Origin: Acanthaster planci
Taxonomy: Eukaryota; Echinodermata; Asteroidea; Valvatida; Acanthasteridae
NCBI RefSeq assembly: GCF_001949145.1
Contig: NW_019091364.1
Span: 219,621 to 246,722, forward strand
Direction: 5' to 3'
Length of the DNA: 27,102 bases
The position numbers and the translations under genes are program-made. The notes under the pieces were generated by a model. That model made no database searches and was not told the origin of the DNA. It saw only the letters and a program-made list of their open reading frames with translations. Below, piece after piece: positions 1 through 10,200 of this stretch (position 1 is its first letter; each line of letters opens with the position of its first letter).

Positions 1-1587
1 TACAATGTTCAACTTCGTCAAACAAAGAAAAATTACACTCACAGGAAATCGACCTTTTCTTCTCAAAATAATTGTGGAAAAAATACAAAATATTACCGCA
101 TTGTAATTAGATTGCAGGGCTAACCGTGGCAGTTTTATTTAACCGACGCGGTATGAACTTTTTCTCACACGGTCTCGGGAACGGACTCGCCAGTTGAGTC
201 TGTTTCATTTTTCAGGGTTGCAAAGCCCTGAGTCAGTCCTAAAGGTATATAAATGCTCCAATGGTTGTCCCCTGGCTTTTACAGCTCTTACAAACCGCCA
301 AAAGTACGTCACAGTACCGTGGGGGCCGTTTTCGCAGGCTATCCCGATTTGGTGGGGGGGGGCTCGCCACGCGCCAGCCAAGCCACACCACCACCACAAC
401 ACCCCCCAACCAAAATAACAATTCAAAGACAGCCGAAAGAGGCCTCTGACAAGTTCCAGACAGCTGTCACTGATAAGAAACATTCCACTGTCTGCCCCAG
501 GCACCGTTTTGTAAACAATCCATTAGATTGTACACAAGGGGCCACTTAGCACACAGTCCTACGGGAATTTGCTGGAGGCTGGCTGGAGGCCGGCTGGATT
601 TTTTTCATTTTTTCTGGCTAGGGGAGGCCCTGGCTGTAAAGTGACTAAACTAGGTTTTTCAGCATGTACAGGGGAAGGATATGATAAATAGTCGTTGCAT
701 TTGGACGAAAAAACAAATTAAACGTTAATTAGCTCGCCAAGAAAGGCCGCTCACTCTACCGAGGGTGCACTTAACTGAGTGAATGATCATTAGTGTATCA
801 ATAAAGTTATTCGTCGATGGCGCCCTCTGTAGGCACTATAGGTCGGGTTCCAGTCTCACAAGTAACAGCAAAAATGGCAAGACATCACAATTAACTTGAC
901 TTTGAATTCAAATAGAGCAAAGTGGTATGTTTCTGGACAGACATCGGCAGAATATAATACTTTATTCTACTACATGAAATTAAAAGCTGATTAATTTCAC
1001 CCTGTTCATCGTGAGTAGCTCTCAATAAATACTGTTTTAAAATGTAGCTGAAATTACTAGTTTCTTGTTAAAACTCAATAAGAATGTAAATTGAGGCTTG
1101 TCTCGTGTTCAACTGAAAGTGGATACGATATTAAGGTACTATAAATTAAATGCTATGTATGATGGATATATACATTTGTCAACATTGGTAAGTTAAAAGT
1201 TGATTTGCAGTTAATAAAAATACATTTTAGAGTAAGATAATTTGCATGATACTAGTAATCAATGTGTATATATACTGTCATTGTGTGATACCAATTCCCA
1301 GATTTCCTTTGGACACACTAGGTTTACCTGATAAACGACTGAGAAAGTAAAACTGATGCACAACCGTTTTACGTTATTGCAGCATGCTGAGGAAAAAAAT
1401 CTTTCAAGTAATAGCTTTCATTTTGTAGTTCTTGGTCCAACAGTTTGCAGTTGTAGATATTCAGGACAAACTCAGAATTCTTTGTTTCGACCACCAAGTG
1501 TTTGTCAACGTTTGTGAATACCAAGATGCCCAACCAAAGTGAATATAAAGTACATGTACTGATGTATATAATTCGACTTTACGATAA
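1..1587. other. Non-coding flank downstream of gene A
   Basis: No open frame here looks like a gene. It probably includes the 3' untranslated region of gene A; a TTTATT at 961-966 (AATAAA on the minus strand) is a possible distant poly(A) signal. There is a run of G at about 352-362 next to a CCA/CAA-rich stretch, and a short GGCTGGAGGC duplication at about 571-597. Nothing else is recognised. Confidence 0.5.
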
Positions 1588-2576
1588 TTAGATGTTGTTT
1601 GGACCTTTGGAATTGGCAAGATTGCCATTGAAGTCGAGCTTGATTTCATCAGCTGTGTTAACGTACATGTAGAATAGTGACATTACTTTCTTCTCATCAT
1701 CTGAATCACTCATCATGTAGCTCCAGTTCCTCGGATCGTTGACACCATTGATGTCCTCTGTAGAAGCAGTATCTCCGCGCTTGGAAGCCCGTCTTGCCTT
1801 GAAGCCGTTGACACTAAAACAAAATATCACAGAATTCTGAATAGTCCCATAACACTTAATTGTAAATTTGGGAAAATATGAGGAATTTGTTTATTTTATT
1901 TTCCTTCCTTTAAACTGTTTCTTCAAAAAGGACAGTCGTTACAGAAAATTCCCTCCTCAAGACTCACCCCCAGAAAAAAAAAATACTGCATGGGGTAGTA
2001 TGAGATCGTTGGTACGAATCTATTGAAAAAGATTTCATGAGAAAATTTAATCCTTCATATGCATGCAGCAACAAAGTTATTGTGGGCACTACTCTTTTCA
2101 GCCAAAAATTACCAGCTATAACTTGAGAGTAATCGGCGATTCGAACCTACCAGTGATTTAATGCAAAGAACACGATAGCAATCAATCCAGCTGGGACTAT
2201 GATGAAGCCCAAGATAATGGCTATCATCACGCGGATTCTCTGCTGGACTCGAGAAGGGATATTCGGAACTGTTGGAGCATCTGGTGGTAGTGATGTAACA
2301 GGATCTTAATAGTAAAGAATAATCAAAATATGAAACCATATTTTAAAAAACCGGAAGAAAACATTTAGAAAACTGACTTCCATAAGGCACAGTTTGGTCT
2401 GACAAATGTTTACAAGTCATCCACGTTTTCTGCAAGTTTTCAATATCTACAACCGATGATATGTCCATAGCATCAACGTTATACAAGATAAAGTTACCTG
2501 CAAGTGAGCCAGATAGATCCCCAATCCCAAAAACTAGAAGAGCGAATATTGAAGTCACGAATCCGAATCTTTCCAT
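1588..2576 (-). CDS. Small single-pass membrane protein, gene A (3 exons)
   Basis: Exons on the minus strand are 2498-2576, 2151-2304 and 1588-1813; introns have GT..AG ends, phases 1 and 2, and the joined frame gives 152 residues ending in TAA at 1588-1590. Exon 1 encodes a signal peptide (Met, then a hydrophobic run with TSIFALLVFGIG). Exon 2 encodes a Pro-rich ectodomain of only about 25 residues (about 27-51) and one membrane helix at about 52-75 with Val-Pro-Ala-Gly in its middle, then Asn-His-Cys. Exon 3 gives a tail of about 75 residues with a basic patch next to the membrane (KARRASKR) followed by an acidic SDSDDEKK stretch. The expected product is a type I plasma-membrane protein with an intracellular tail. 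I do not recognise the family. It mirrors gene B at 4177-5549 in exon phases and layout, and the two face away from each other. The first ATG opens the signal peptide, which is why it was chosen. Confidence 0.7.
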
Positions 2577-3159
2577 CTTTTTGTCGTGGAGTTTGAGGAC
2601 ACAAGTTTTTTTCTGTGGTCAAATTCTGAAGTTGGCCTCGACGTATTCACCCCTCCACAGCAATGTATCTGTACATTCACATATAGAAGCCTGGCTCTTT
2701 ATTAGCCTAATGGTAAACTGGAGGCCAATCGTCATGAATGTGAAAAGATGAGGCACTCTTGGAGAATAAATGCATGAAAGACTTAGGGCAAGCTTTCGTG
2801 AGAGTCATTGTGTTATCTGGATAGGATTTCAAAGGACTGGAGCTTCTTGCAAGGTTTTACTTTTTCTTGGTTGGAATGTGTAGGTGGTCTTAATTGTGGA
2901 TAGCAAATCAGTATACTGGTTTAAGACTGAAGCAGCATTAGATATGACTTTTCTGGTTAAGTTGCCAAACTTTTGGAATTTATACCTTACCAATGTGAAC
3001 TAATAAAATCGTCACAAATTTTTGTATCTGGTTTTAATATATTTCTATGATTTTAAAACATCATTAAATTCGCATATTCCCTTGCAGTCACCTAACGTTA
3101 CTGGTGTGTAACTAAACTATCGCGTATTTGATAAAAGAAAGAACGGAAACAAGGGGATG

Positions 3160-3571
3160 CAGGCCTTGAAATAGAACTAGCCCGGCGTACAAATTTTAGC
3201 AAAAAATGCTCCGGGCTATCGAGACTTGGTTCCTTGGTTGCCCGGTGGGCTAGTGAAAAAATCAGTTTAGAACCTACCTGTAGTGTTAAAATTTAGATCA
3301 AAGCACGTGTATTGCTTTTGGTGGAAATAAATGCACGATTGCAAAATCTTTAACTACAAGTGCATGTGACATACAACGAATCGTGCCTCTTATTCTTCCC
3401 ATCAGCAGTTTATTTTCTTCATTGGTGTTAAAACTAACAACAATTTTGGGTTTTCTTTTTTTTTTCTTTTTTTTTCTGCATACGGTGTAGTAAAACTCCA
3501 AACGGGCTAGTAAAATACCCAGTTTACTAGCCCGGTGGGCTATCCAGGAAAAAACAGTTAGTGCAAGGCCT
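3160..3571. mobile_element. MITE-like element with short terminal inverted repeats
   Basis: The ends AGGCCTTG (3161-3168) and CAAGGCCT (3564-3571) are perfect inverted complements, and GGGATG occurs directly outside both ends (3154-3159 and 3572-3577), as a target-site duplication would. Inside, the block TAGCCC-GGT-GGGCTA and related CCCGGTGGGCTAGT stretches recur near 3178, 3211, 3240 and 3525 in both orientations and could fold into hairpins. No transposase frame is present. The family is not identified. Confidence 0.55.
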
Positions 3572-4145
3572 GGGATGATATCAATCATCTGAGGTAAGAT
3601 TTGGTGGGTTACAAGCAGCTAGGTTTGACATGGACTCATTGAAGACATTATGATATCAAGCGTGTAACCATTTTTTCTGTTTGTCTGCCTTGCACGGTGG
3701 CATAATCGCTGTTCGACTCTCGTCCTTGAACAGTGTGTATAATGGAAGTCAAAGCTATATTGTTTCTTTGTTATGCACCATTGCAAGTTATTTCTCATAG
3801 CGAAACGCATGCGCACAATCCATACAGGCACAAAGTTCCCTGGTCACGCTCTTTTGCCTTCAAAATACACGACATACAGTCTGTTAATCGTGTGGGATCT
3901 GACCGGCTTCGTGTCAAGGCTATTTACCATCTTTCATGGCAGTCAGACCGAGCACTTTGACTGGTTATTCCAGAGATGCTGCATTCATTCTAAAGATTAA
4001 GCTTTTGTGCGGGCAAAACTGCTGTACCTTAACTGTCCAACTGCACAAATAACTAGGCCCGTGCGATGCAATATATTTTACCGACGCCATTACAATAGCT
4101 GGAGTCAAAGCTGTTATGCACAAACAGAACCGATGCTGCTTCTCG

Positions 4146-4153
4146 TATAAAAG
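4146..4153 (+). promoter_or_regulatory. TATA box for gene B
   Basis: TATAAAAG lies 31 bases before the ATG chosen for gene B. The usual spacing would put the transcription start almost on the start codon, so the 5' leader would be very short, or the real start codon or promoter is elsewhere. The match to the consensus is exact, but an isolated 8-mer is weak evidence on its own. Confidence 0.4.
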
Positions 4154-4176
4154 CAGCAAGCCCCACCATCTGCATT

Positions 4177-5549
4177 ATGGTGAAGTCGAGGCTCAAATTT
4201 TGCTGTTTGAAGTTGGCCCTCGTTTGTGCTAATTTTGGATTTGGAGACGCACTGAAGACCCGGCCACGAGGAGATGGTGGTATATGCTTATAAGCTTTTG
4301 TATTCAAGTTCTGTTCAGAAATGAGAAACTCGTTTTGAAAATTACCGAAGAAAACTCAACTTATCCCAATGTTTTATATACAGGCCATTGTATTTTATAA
4401 CGTTTATTTTTCGCACCAATATCGGAGACTGTTGTGTTCAAGTTGAAGCAAATGCCTTTGACCTGAGCTTCTCGAACACTGTGTCGATGTTACCTGTTAA
4501 CGCGAATGATTTAATTATGTACCGTTATTTTGACATGTAGGTTCTTCTGAACGTGATACTAGCCCGGTGGACCCTGCCGTGGGCACCTTGAATGGCTACC
4601 GAGGCTACGCTGGTACCCTGGGTGTACTCACAGCTGCTGGCTTGGTCATACCAGTTGGCATCATTTCTATCATTTACTTGTGTTACATTCACTACTGGTG
4701 AGTTTTGAAAATAGCCAGTTCAGTTAATATCAGGAAGCGAGTGCATTAAAAAGCAAGTAACTCGTGATGGCGTGTTTTGCAGAATACCAGAGCTTAATTG
4801 TTTCTCAACAAGTCAATGTAGTTTTAGAAACGTAATTCAAAAGTTGTTGAGAGTTAATTCACCCTTGATTTTGAACTGCTTGCAGCAAGGAGAACGATGA
4901 TGATGCAGAGGAAAAAATCGACGGTCGGCATGAATGGGATGAAATCGGTTCAGATGACATCATGTTTGCTAACAAGTTTTCATGGTCCAGGGTGAGTGAT
5001 TGGGATGACGAGGATGACATGTCGGCATCGCTCCTTGCTGATGCCCTTGGACATGCTAGTAAGGACAACCTGGAAAAGTTGAGCTTGAGTAACCAAGATA
5101 TATGCAGGGAAGACACGGTCAGAGACGACAGCAGCCTCGTGGAGGTCAAAGAAGACAGCAGTCTAGCAGAGGTCAAAGATGAAGAGAACCTTTCGGAGGT
5201 CAAAGCCGATAGTGGCGATGCCGAGATGAACGACCCAGGCGTGGCTGTAATAACTTCCGATGAACACGCTTCAGGAAAGGAAGAAAATGCTGGAACACTG
5301 AGCAGTGAGCGAGAGGCGATATACTTCAAGCAGGCAGTTAGCATGCAAGTCGTGAATGAAGTACACCTCGAGTTAAAGCTGACGAATATTGATGGCGATT
5401 TGGATGGAAGTGTGACGCCCTCACAGATTAATAATTGCGAGGAAAAGTTCATGTCAGAGGTACAGTTGTATTTGCCGGGCTTTGAGGGAAAGAAAGACAC
5501 TAGTGTGACCTCAATCGACAGACACGCCAATGAAAAAGCGCCAATATAA
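4177..5549 (+). CDS. Single-pass membrane protein with long acidic tail, gene B (3 exons)
   Basis: Exons are 4177-4279, 4541-4697 and 4886-5549, with GT..AG introns in phases 1 and 2 and a joined frame of 307 residues ending in TAA at 5547-5549. Exon 1 encodes a signal peptide (MVKSRLKFCCLKLALVC). Exon 2 encodes a short ectodomain and a membrane helix at about residues 60-84 containing Val-Ile-Pro-Val-Gly, then His-Tyr-Cys. Exon 3 is an Asp/Glu-rich tail of about 220 residues that includes three 9-residue repeats (residues 168-194) each centred on Glu-Val-Lys. No known domain or enzyme motif is seen; a role as a receptor-like or adaptor membrane protein is only a guess. A strong internal donor-like site (AGG/GTGAGT at about 4992) could give a shortened tail. 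Helix sequence, phases and layout match gene A on the opposite strand, pointing to a duplicated pair. Start choice rests on the signal peptide and on the phase-1 donor that fits exon 2. Confidence 0.72.
5127..5207 (+). repeat. 27-bp coding tandem repeat in gene B tail (3 copies)
   Basis: Three adjacent 27-base units encode DSSLVEVKE, DSSLAEVKD and EENLSEVKA (residues 168-194). The units keep the frame and the hydrophobic-Glu-Val-Lys core, while the outer residues vary. Confidence 0.75.
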
Positions 5550-7266
5550 AAGGTTGAGGTTTCCACCTGTTGAACCACCCAGTTGTCGTGATATATAATT
5601 ATCATACTAGCTGTCCAACTAGCTATCGATCCTGTATAATATATCTGATTTATCTGGCTTTGGGAACTTTTACTTCATGACGAAAGGTTACAACCGGTTT
5701 ACACACACGACGTTTTGGGAGGTTCAAATGATGTGAAATACCGAATAATTCCTTCCATTTTATCTATTTACCCAATTATTTCTGTTATGTAACAAAGGTT
5801 TTTTATGTTGAAGTGTATGATACAGATTTGGAAATTTTGAGACTTCCATTTGTTTGTGGCAAATTAGATGCAAATTTAAACAAGAAAATATACCATACAC
5901 ATGATATTATAAGTGGCCTATAACTGGTCTTTGAAATGTACCTAAGTTGCGAAATATCATTTATTTCGTCTATTAATGGTCACTGAAATGTTTGAATGAC
6001 GCATTCAAAAGACTAATCAATTCAGTTAGACGCAGTAGGTTGCTGGAGGGCGCTGTTTCTGTTCACTATCCTGAGCGCAGATGATCTAGAGCTGTCAAAG
6101 TGTAACATGAGACTGCCTAACAACGCGCCAGTTCGTGTGAGAAAGCTTTTTCTCGTTTTCTTGAAAAAGTCACTAAAGGAAATTACAATAACTTTTAACA
6201 AATTTCTTTTTCAAATGATCATGTGGAACAAGTTTTCCATTCATTCACATCGTCTGGCGCCCTTTCAGAAGAAGAGGATGGGTTGGTGCATGGTTTATAG
6301 CTCCATGCGGGTTGGTGTGCGTGTGGAGGGGGGCAAGGGGCCATAGCCCAACCCTCTTCTTAAAAAAAACCGAGGAAAGTCTGTATCACCTCCATTCATT
6401 CAAAACGCGTGTAAATAGCTCCTAAATGTAGCCTCACTTCCTAGAAAGGTTACATCAAAAATTAGCCCCAAAAGAAATACCCCCATGAAAACGTGGTGGT
6501 TCTGGATGATCCGTCCTGGAGGCATGAATTCCTGGCTAAATTTCGTGTTCAGGTTTTGATACCCAACCCTTCGGTCCCCCACCCTACAAATACACGAGCC
6601 TCTACTTCCCTGTTAGACAATAGGATAGCATAGCAACAGAAAGATATTTGCCACTTTCACAATTTACTTTAGACGAGCCCGACAGAAAACAAAATTATTC
6701 AAGACAAATTTGTTGATTTTAAAACCTGCAAGGATGTTTCTATGGATGCAGTTGGGTGTGCGAATCATGCATTGTGGGCAATGTTACTGGAATGTGCATG
6801 GAAGAGCCGTAGCCGTATGATGTGTTACTGACTGGGCGTGTACATGTTTCGACAATGCTGCTGTCACTATTACGTAAAAGGCAACGGCTGTCCAAGAATG
6901 GAGCTTCACGTGCGCTGCCTTGATACGCTTAGTCATACACATTACTTCTGGGCCAAGTGGTCACCCAAAGAATTTGGCAGAAAGGCCGGCCATTGTCAAT
7001 CATTTCTTGACGTGACAACGACGGTGAATGGACGGTGCAGACACTGGTACGTCCTGGCCCAATGTTCCCCGTGTATTTACTACACATGTGCAGTTGTTCC
7101 TGTGTTCAAAAAATCGATTGATCTTCAAAGCGTGATTCACCGTGCACGGCCGGGCCTCGTAGCACCATACACACCCAGAAGACACTTTTGATGTCACTCC
7201 AGTGAGGCCTTCTCCAGAAAGGCAAATGTTGCAGCGATCGTATCGTGCCAAAGAACTCAAATAATC
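5550..7266. other. Spacer between gene B and the ADAM gene
   Basis: It should contain the 3' end of gene B and the promoter and leader of the ADAM gene. No clear AATAAA follows gene B nearby. A hairpin-forming stretch lies at 6269-6361. An open frame of 115 codons (ATG 6844, stop at 7189-7191) sits just before the ADAM start; it is cysteine-rich but resembles no family I know and is not called as a gene. Confidence 0.45.
6269..6361. repeat. Imperfect inverted repeat / hairpin
   Basis: AAGAAGAGGATGGGTTGG (6269-6286) faces CCAACCCTCTTCTT (6348-6361), complementary apart from a 3-base bulge. A nested GCATGG/CCATGC pair lies at 6288-6308. It may be a small palindromic element. Confidence 0.45.
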
Positions 7267-10200
7267 ATGAATTCATGTCAACTCTGGACTATGAGACGTA
7301 CTGTAGTGACATACTTGGTTGCTGTTCTTGTGTCGTCTGGTATTTTTTGGAGAAGACCGTGTGGAGTTGCAGCAGTAACAACTGAAGGTGAGTTGTCTGA
7401 TAGCCGGCTACTGGGCCTAAGTCGCTGACAGTATGGGGCGTGGACGTCCTCAAAGTCGGCCACCCATCGCCTTGCAACTCGCTGCATCTTGGACGCACGC
7501 ATCATTGCTCTGTGGTTAAATTCAATTCATATAGCATGTCCACCAAGTATGAGTTTTCTTGTTATTGAACGGGAATCGATCCAAGTCTGTGTTAAAAGAC
7601 CTACTTACCCAGCACTTCGTCATGTTGGTGGTCATTACACAGTGAACATGTCTTTTCCTACCTCCGTGGTTGTACGTAAATACACGTACAGTGTACGGTG
7701 CACGATCATGATACACATAGTGAAATGTCTATTAGGCTAACGTTTCCTCCTCATACAACCTCACCAGGCCCACATATAACCAAAGTTAAAAAAAACAAAC
7801 CCTTTGCCCCAGTAAATATAAATAGAATTTGTTAAAAAATACTTTGATGGCAGCCCGTGTTGATGTCCTGTTTCTGCAAACTTCTTGTAAGTCTGTTCAA
7901 AGGTTTTGGGAACAAAAGTGGTTCTGTTTCACTTAGTACCTGACGTTGCTTAATTATCTTTACAATGTTACATAAAGTTACGGCAACAATTGGTGATGCT
8001 ACTGTACATGTAGACCCTCATGTTATCAAGTTTCTTATTCTTAATCCCATAGTGAGGTTATTAACTACACAGCGTTGTAGTTACAGTGTAAGTTTCCCCC
8101 ACAATTTGAAGAATTTTTTAATCATCCCTCCTTTTGTTTACCGTAAAATTATAACATACATGTATAATGTAATGCAGTTGTACCATGTTCAAGAAAATGC
8201 TAAAAAGAAAAATTGAAATACTGCAGATGTGGTGAAGATGTTTGTCAGCATAAATGTGTATGCATGTGTTACTGGTTTCATTGTAAATTTGATTTAGGCC
8301 TACTTTGAACAGAGAGTAGAACTTTGTAAAATTCACCCTAAAGCTGTAATGGATTCATGTCCTTTCATTTCACCAGGGAGATAACAGCCTGTGATGAATT
8401 TTCTAAAATGATTGTCCATCGTTTTTAAAATTCATGCTTACATAATATTTCCAGGAAAATTATAATATAAAATGTAAAAGAATGCTACATGTATAATTGT
8501 GCAAGTTAAAGACCAATCAAAAATTTCAAGTGAACGAGTCACAGCCTTACACTTAACCAGGAGCCATACTGTATATACGTGCATGTTTGTGCTGAGCATT
8601 CTTCTAATATTAAATAAATTAAGTGGTTGTTTGTGCAATTCACTTACAAAGAGAACACAGCATTGTTGGCAAAGACCTTGAGACCTTCAGACAATGATTA
8701 GATGTATGTGTACAGAGTATATGTGTACATGTTCGCCAAGGTAACGACAGTACATGTACATTCACAGAATACGGTTAAGTCAATACAACAGCTACACTGT
8801 ACGTGTAGGTTGAATCCAATGGAATGGAAGTCGGAAATGAACTCACACTGTGTCGTCCATCATTCAAATGTTCAACCCACACAGTCATGATTTTCCTATA
8901 GGAGTTTATACAGTTGAAAGGAAAAACATATAAAGTTATGCAGTCCAACTGGAAGTTCATCGGAAGTGCCTTGGAATTTACTGAAACCTTGAATAAGTGG
9001 GTCCATACCATTTAGATTCAGTCACCCTTGAAAAAATGAATAATGTGCTCCATTGACTTTCCATGGGGAGCAGGTGAATTGTGAATGCGTGGTATATGTA
9101 CATGGGGGGGTTCTCTTTTGATGAAGCGATTATCTTCCAGCACAGGAGAAAGTTTTTCTCTTGTTTACTTTAACCAGGATTATAGCCAAGCCTTTGTGAT
9201 AAAGCAAACATATTCCATTGGAAATACTTGAAGGCTGGCTAGAATACATATTGGTTCTCCCACTACCAACAGTGATGTGGGTGCAATGCAAACGTAGTTT
9301 GTCAATCCCCATGTTGATCAGTTTGCAGTACATTACAGGTAGTGACTGCTAGTACATTGTAGTCCAGTGTGGGTTATGAAAGCACCAATTTTTAAGTTTT
9401 GAATTTCTTTTTCAATTGGAATGCTCATGGGTACAATGCAATGAAAAAAACAAGAAAACATTCGTGTTTTGTTACTAAATTGCCCTCTAAAAGTTAAATT
9501 TAACAGAAGGATTTTATTGTCCTGCTTTCAGTTACCAACTTATCCTAATGTTGAATCATTATAATGTGTATTTTTGTGTACATCAATAAAAACTGCTTCT
9601 CTGGATCGAGGCTTAATTGGCTGACCGAAAAATTGTTGCTCAACCAATTATTTGATTGAATTCCAAATCAAATATTGGAATAATCAATTATTTGATCTGA
9701 CTCTGTCCCACATCATGTACACGTATAATTTGTGAAGTCCAGTTGATTATGTACATGCACATTCATGTCTCCAAATTTTAATCTCCCCTCCCCCATAACA
9801 AAATGGTGATGATTGATTTTCAAAATATCCTTATTATGTCTTGTGTAGCTAGCATGTACATGTAGGGTTTTTGTTGGAGGAGATTTGAGCTTTTTATCAA
9901 AGCATCTTACGCTGCATCTTACTGCAGCGTAAGATGTTTTGCCACCTTCATGTACTGGTAGAATAGAGGAACACCAAGGGCCTACATGTACATGTGACCT
10001 GTAGGCTTCCTTTTTTCCACATTATGTGCAACTAAATGTGCAGACGGCACAGATACATGTACCATGGTCTACTTGTGCCTGTCAGAAACCTGTGTGAATG
10101 CTAGTTTCCATGGGCCAACATTTTACTCCCACCTCTACCGTAAATCCTGCACTGGTATGGATAATCATCCATGCTGTTCATCTACACATTTAAATCTTCC

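Larger units (their letters stand above)
2577..4176. other. Shared upstream region between divergent genes A and B
   Basis: This 1.6 kb separates the two start codons. It holds a MITE-like element (3160-3571), an inverted CCAAT sequence at about 2724-2728 that could serve gene A, and the TATA box of gene B. Short open frames here (for example ATG at 3742) have no donor in the phase that gene B exon 2 needs and are not called. Confidence 0.5.

Noticed and set aside
205-504. 99-codon minus-strand open frame near the left edge
   Set aside because: Built over a G run and a CCA/CAA-rich stretch, with no known domain or splice support.
3742-3960. Possible alternative first exon for gene B (ATG at 3742, hydrophobic start)
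   Set aside because: No donor in phase 1 was found in a suitable place, while 4177-4279 has a better signal peptide, the right donor phase and a TATA box.
4859-5605. 248-codon open frame on the minus strand opposite gene B exon 3
   Set aside because: It is the antisense shadow of the acidic coding exon (Asp/Glu/Ser codons read backwards as Ser/Leu-rich). It has no known domain, while the sense frame has proper splice sites and an N-terminal partner.
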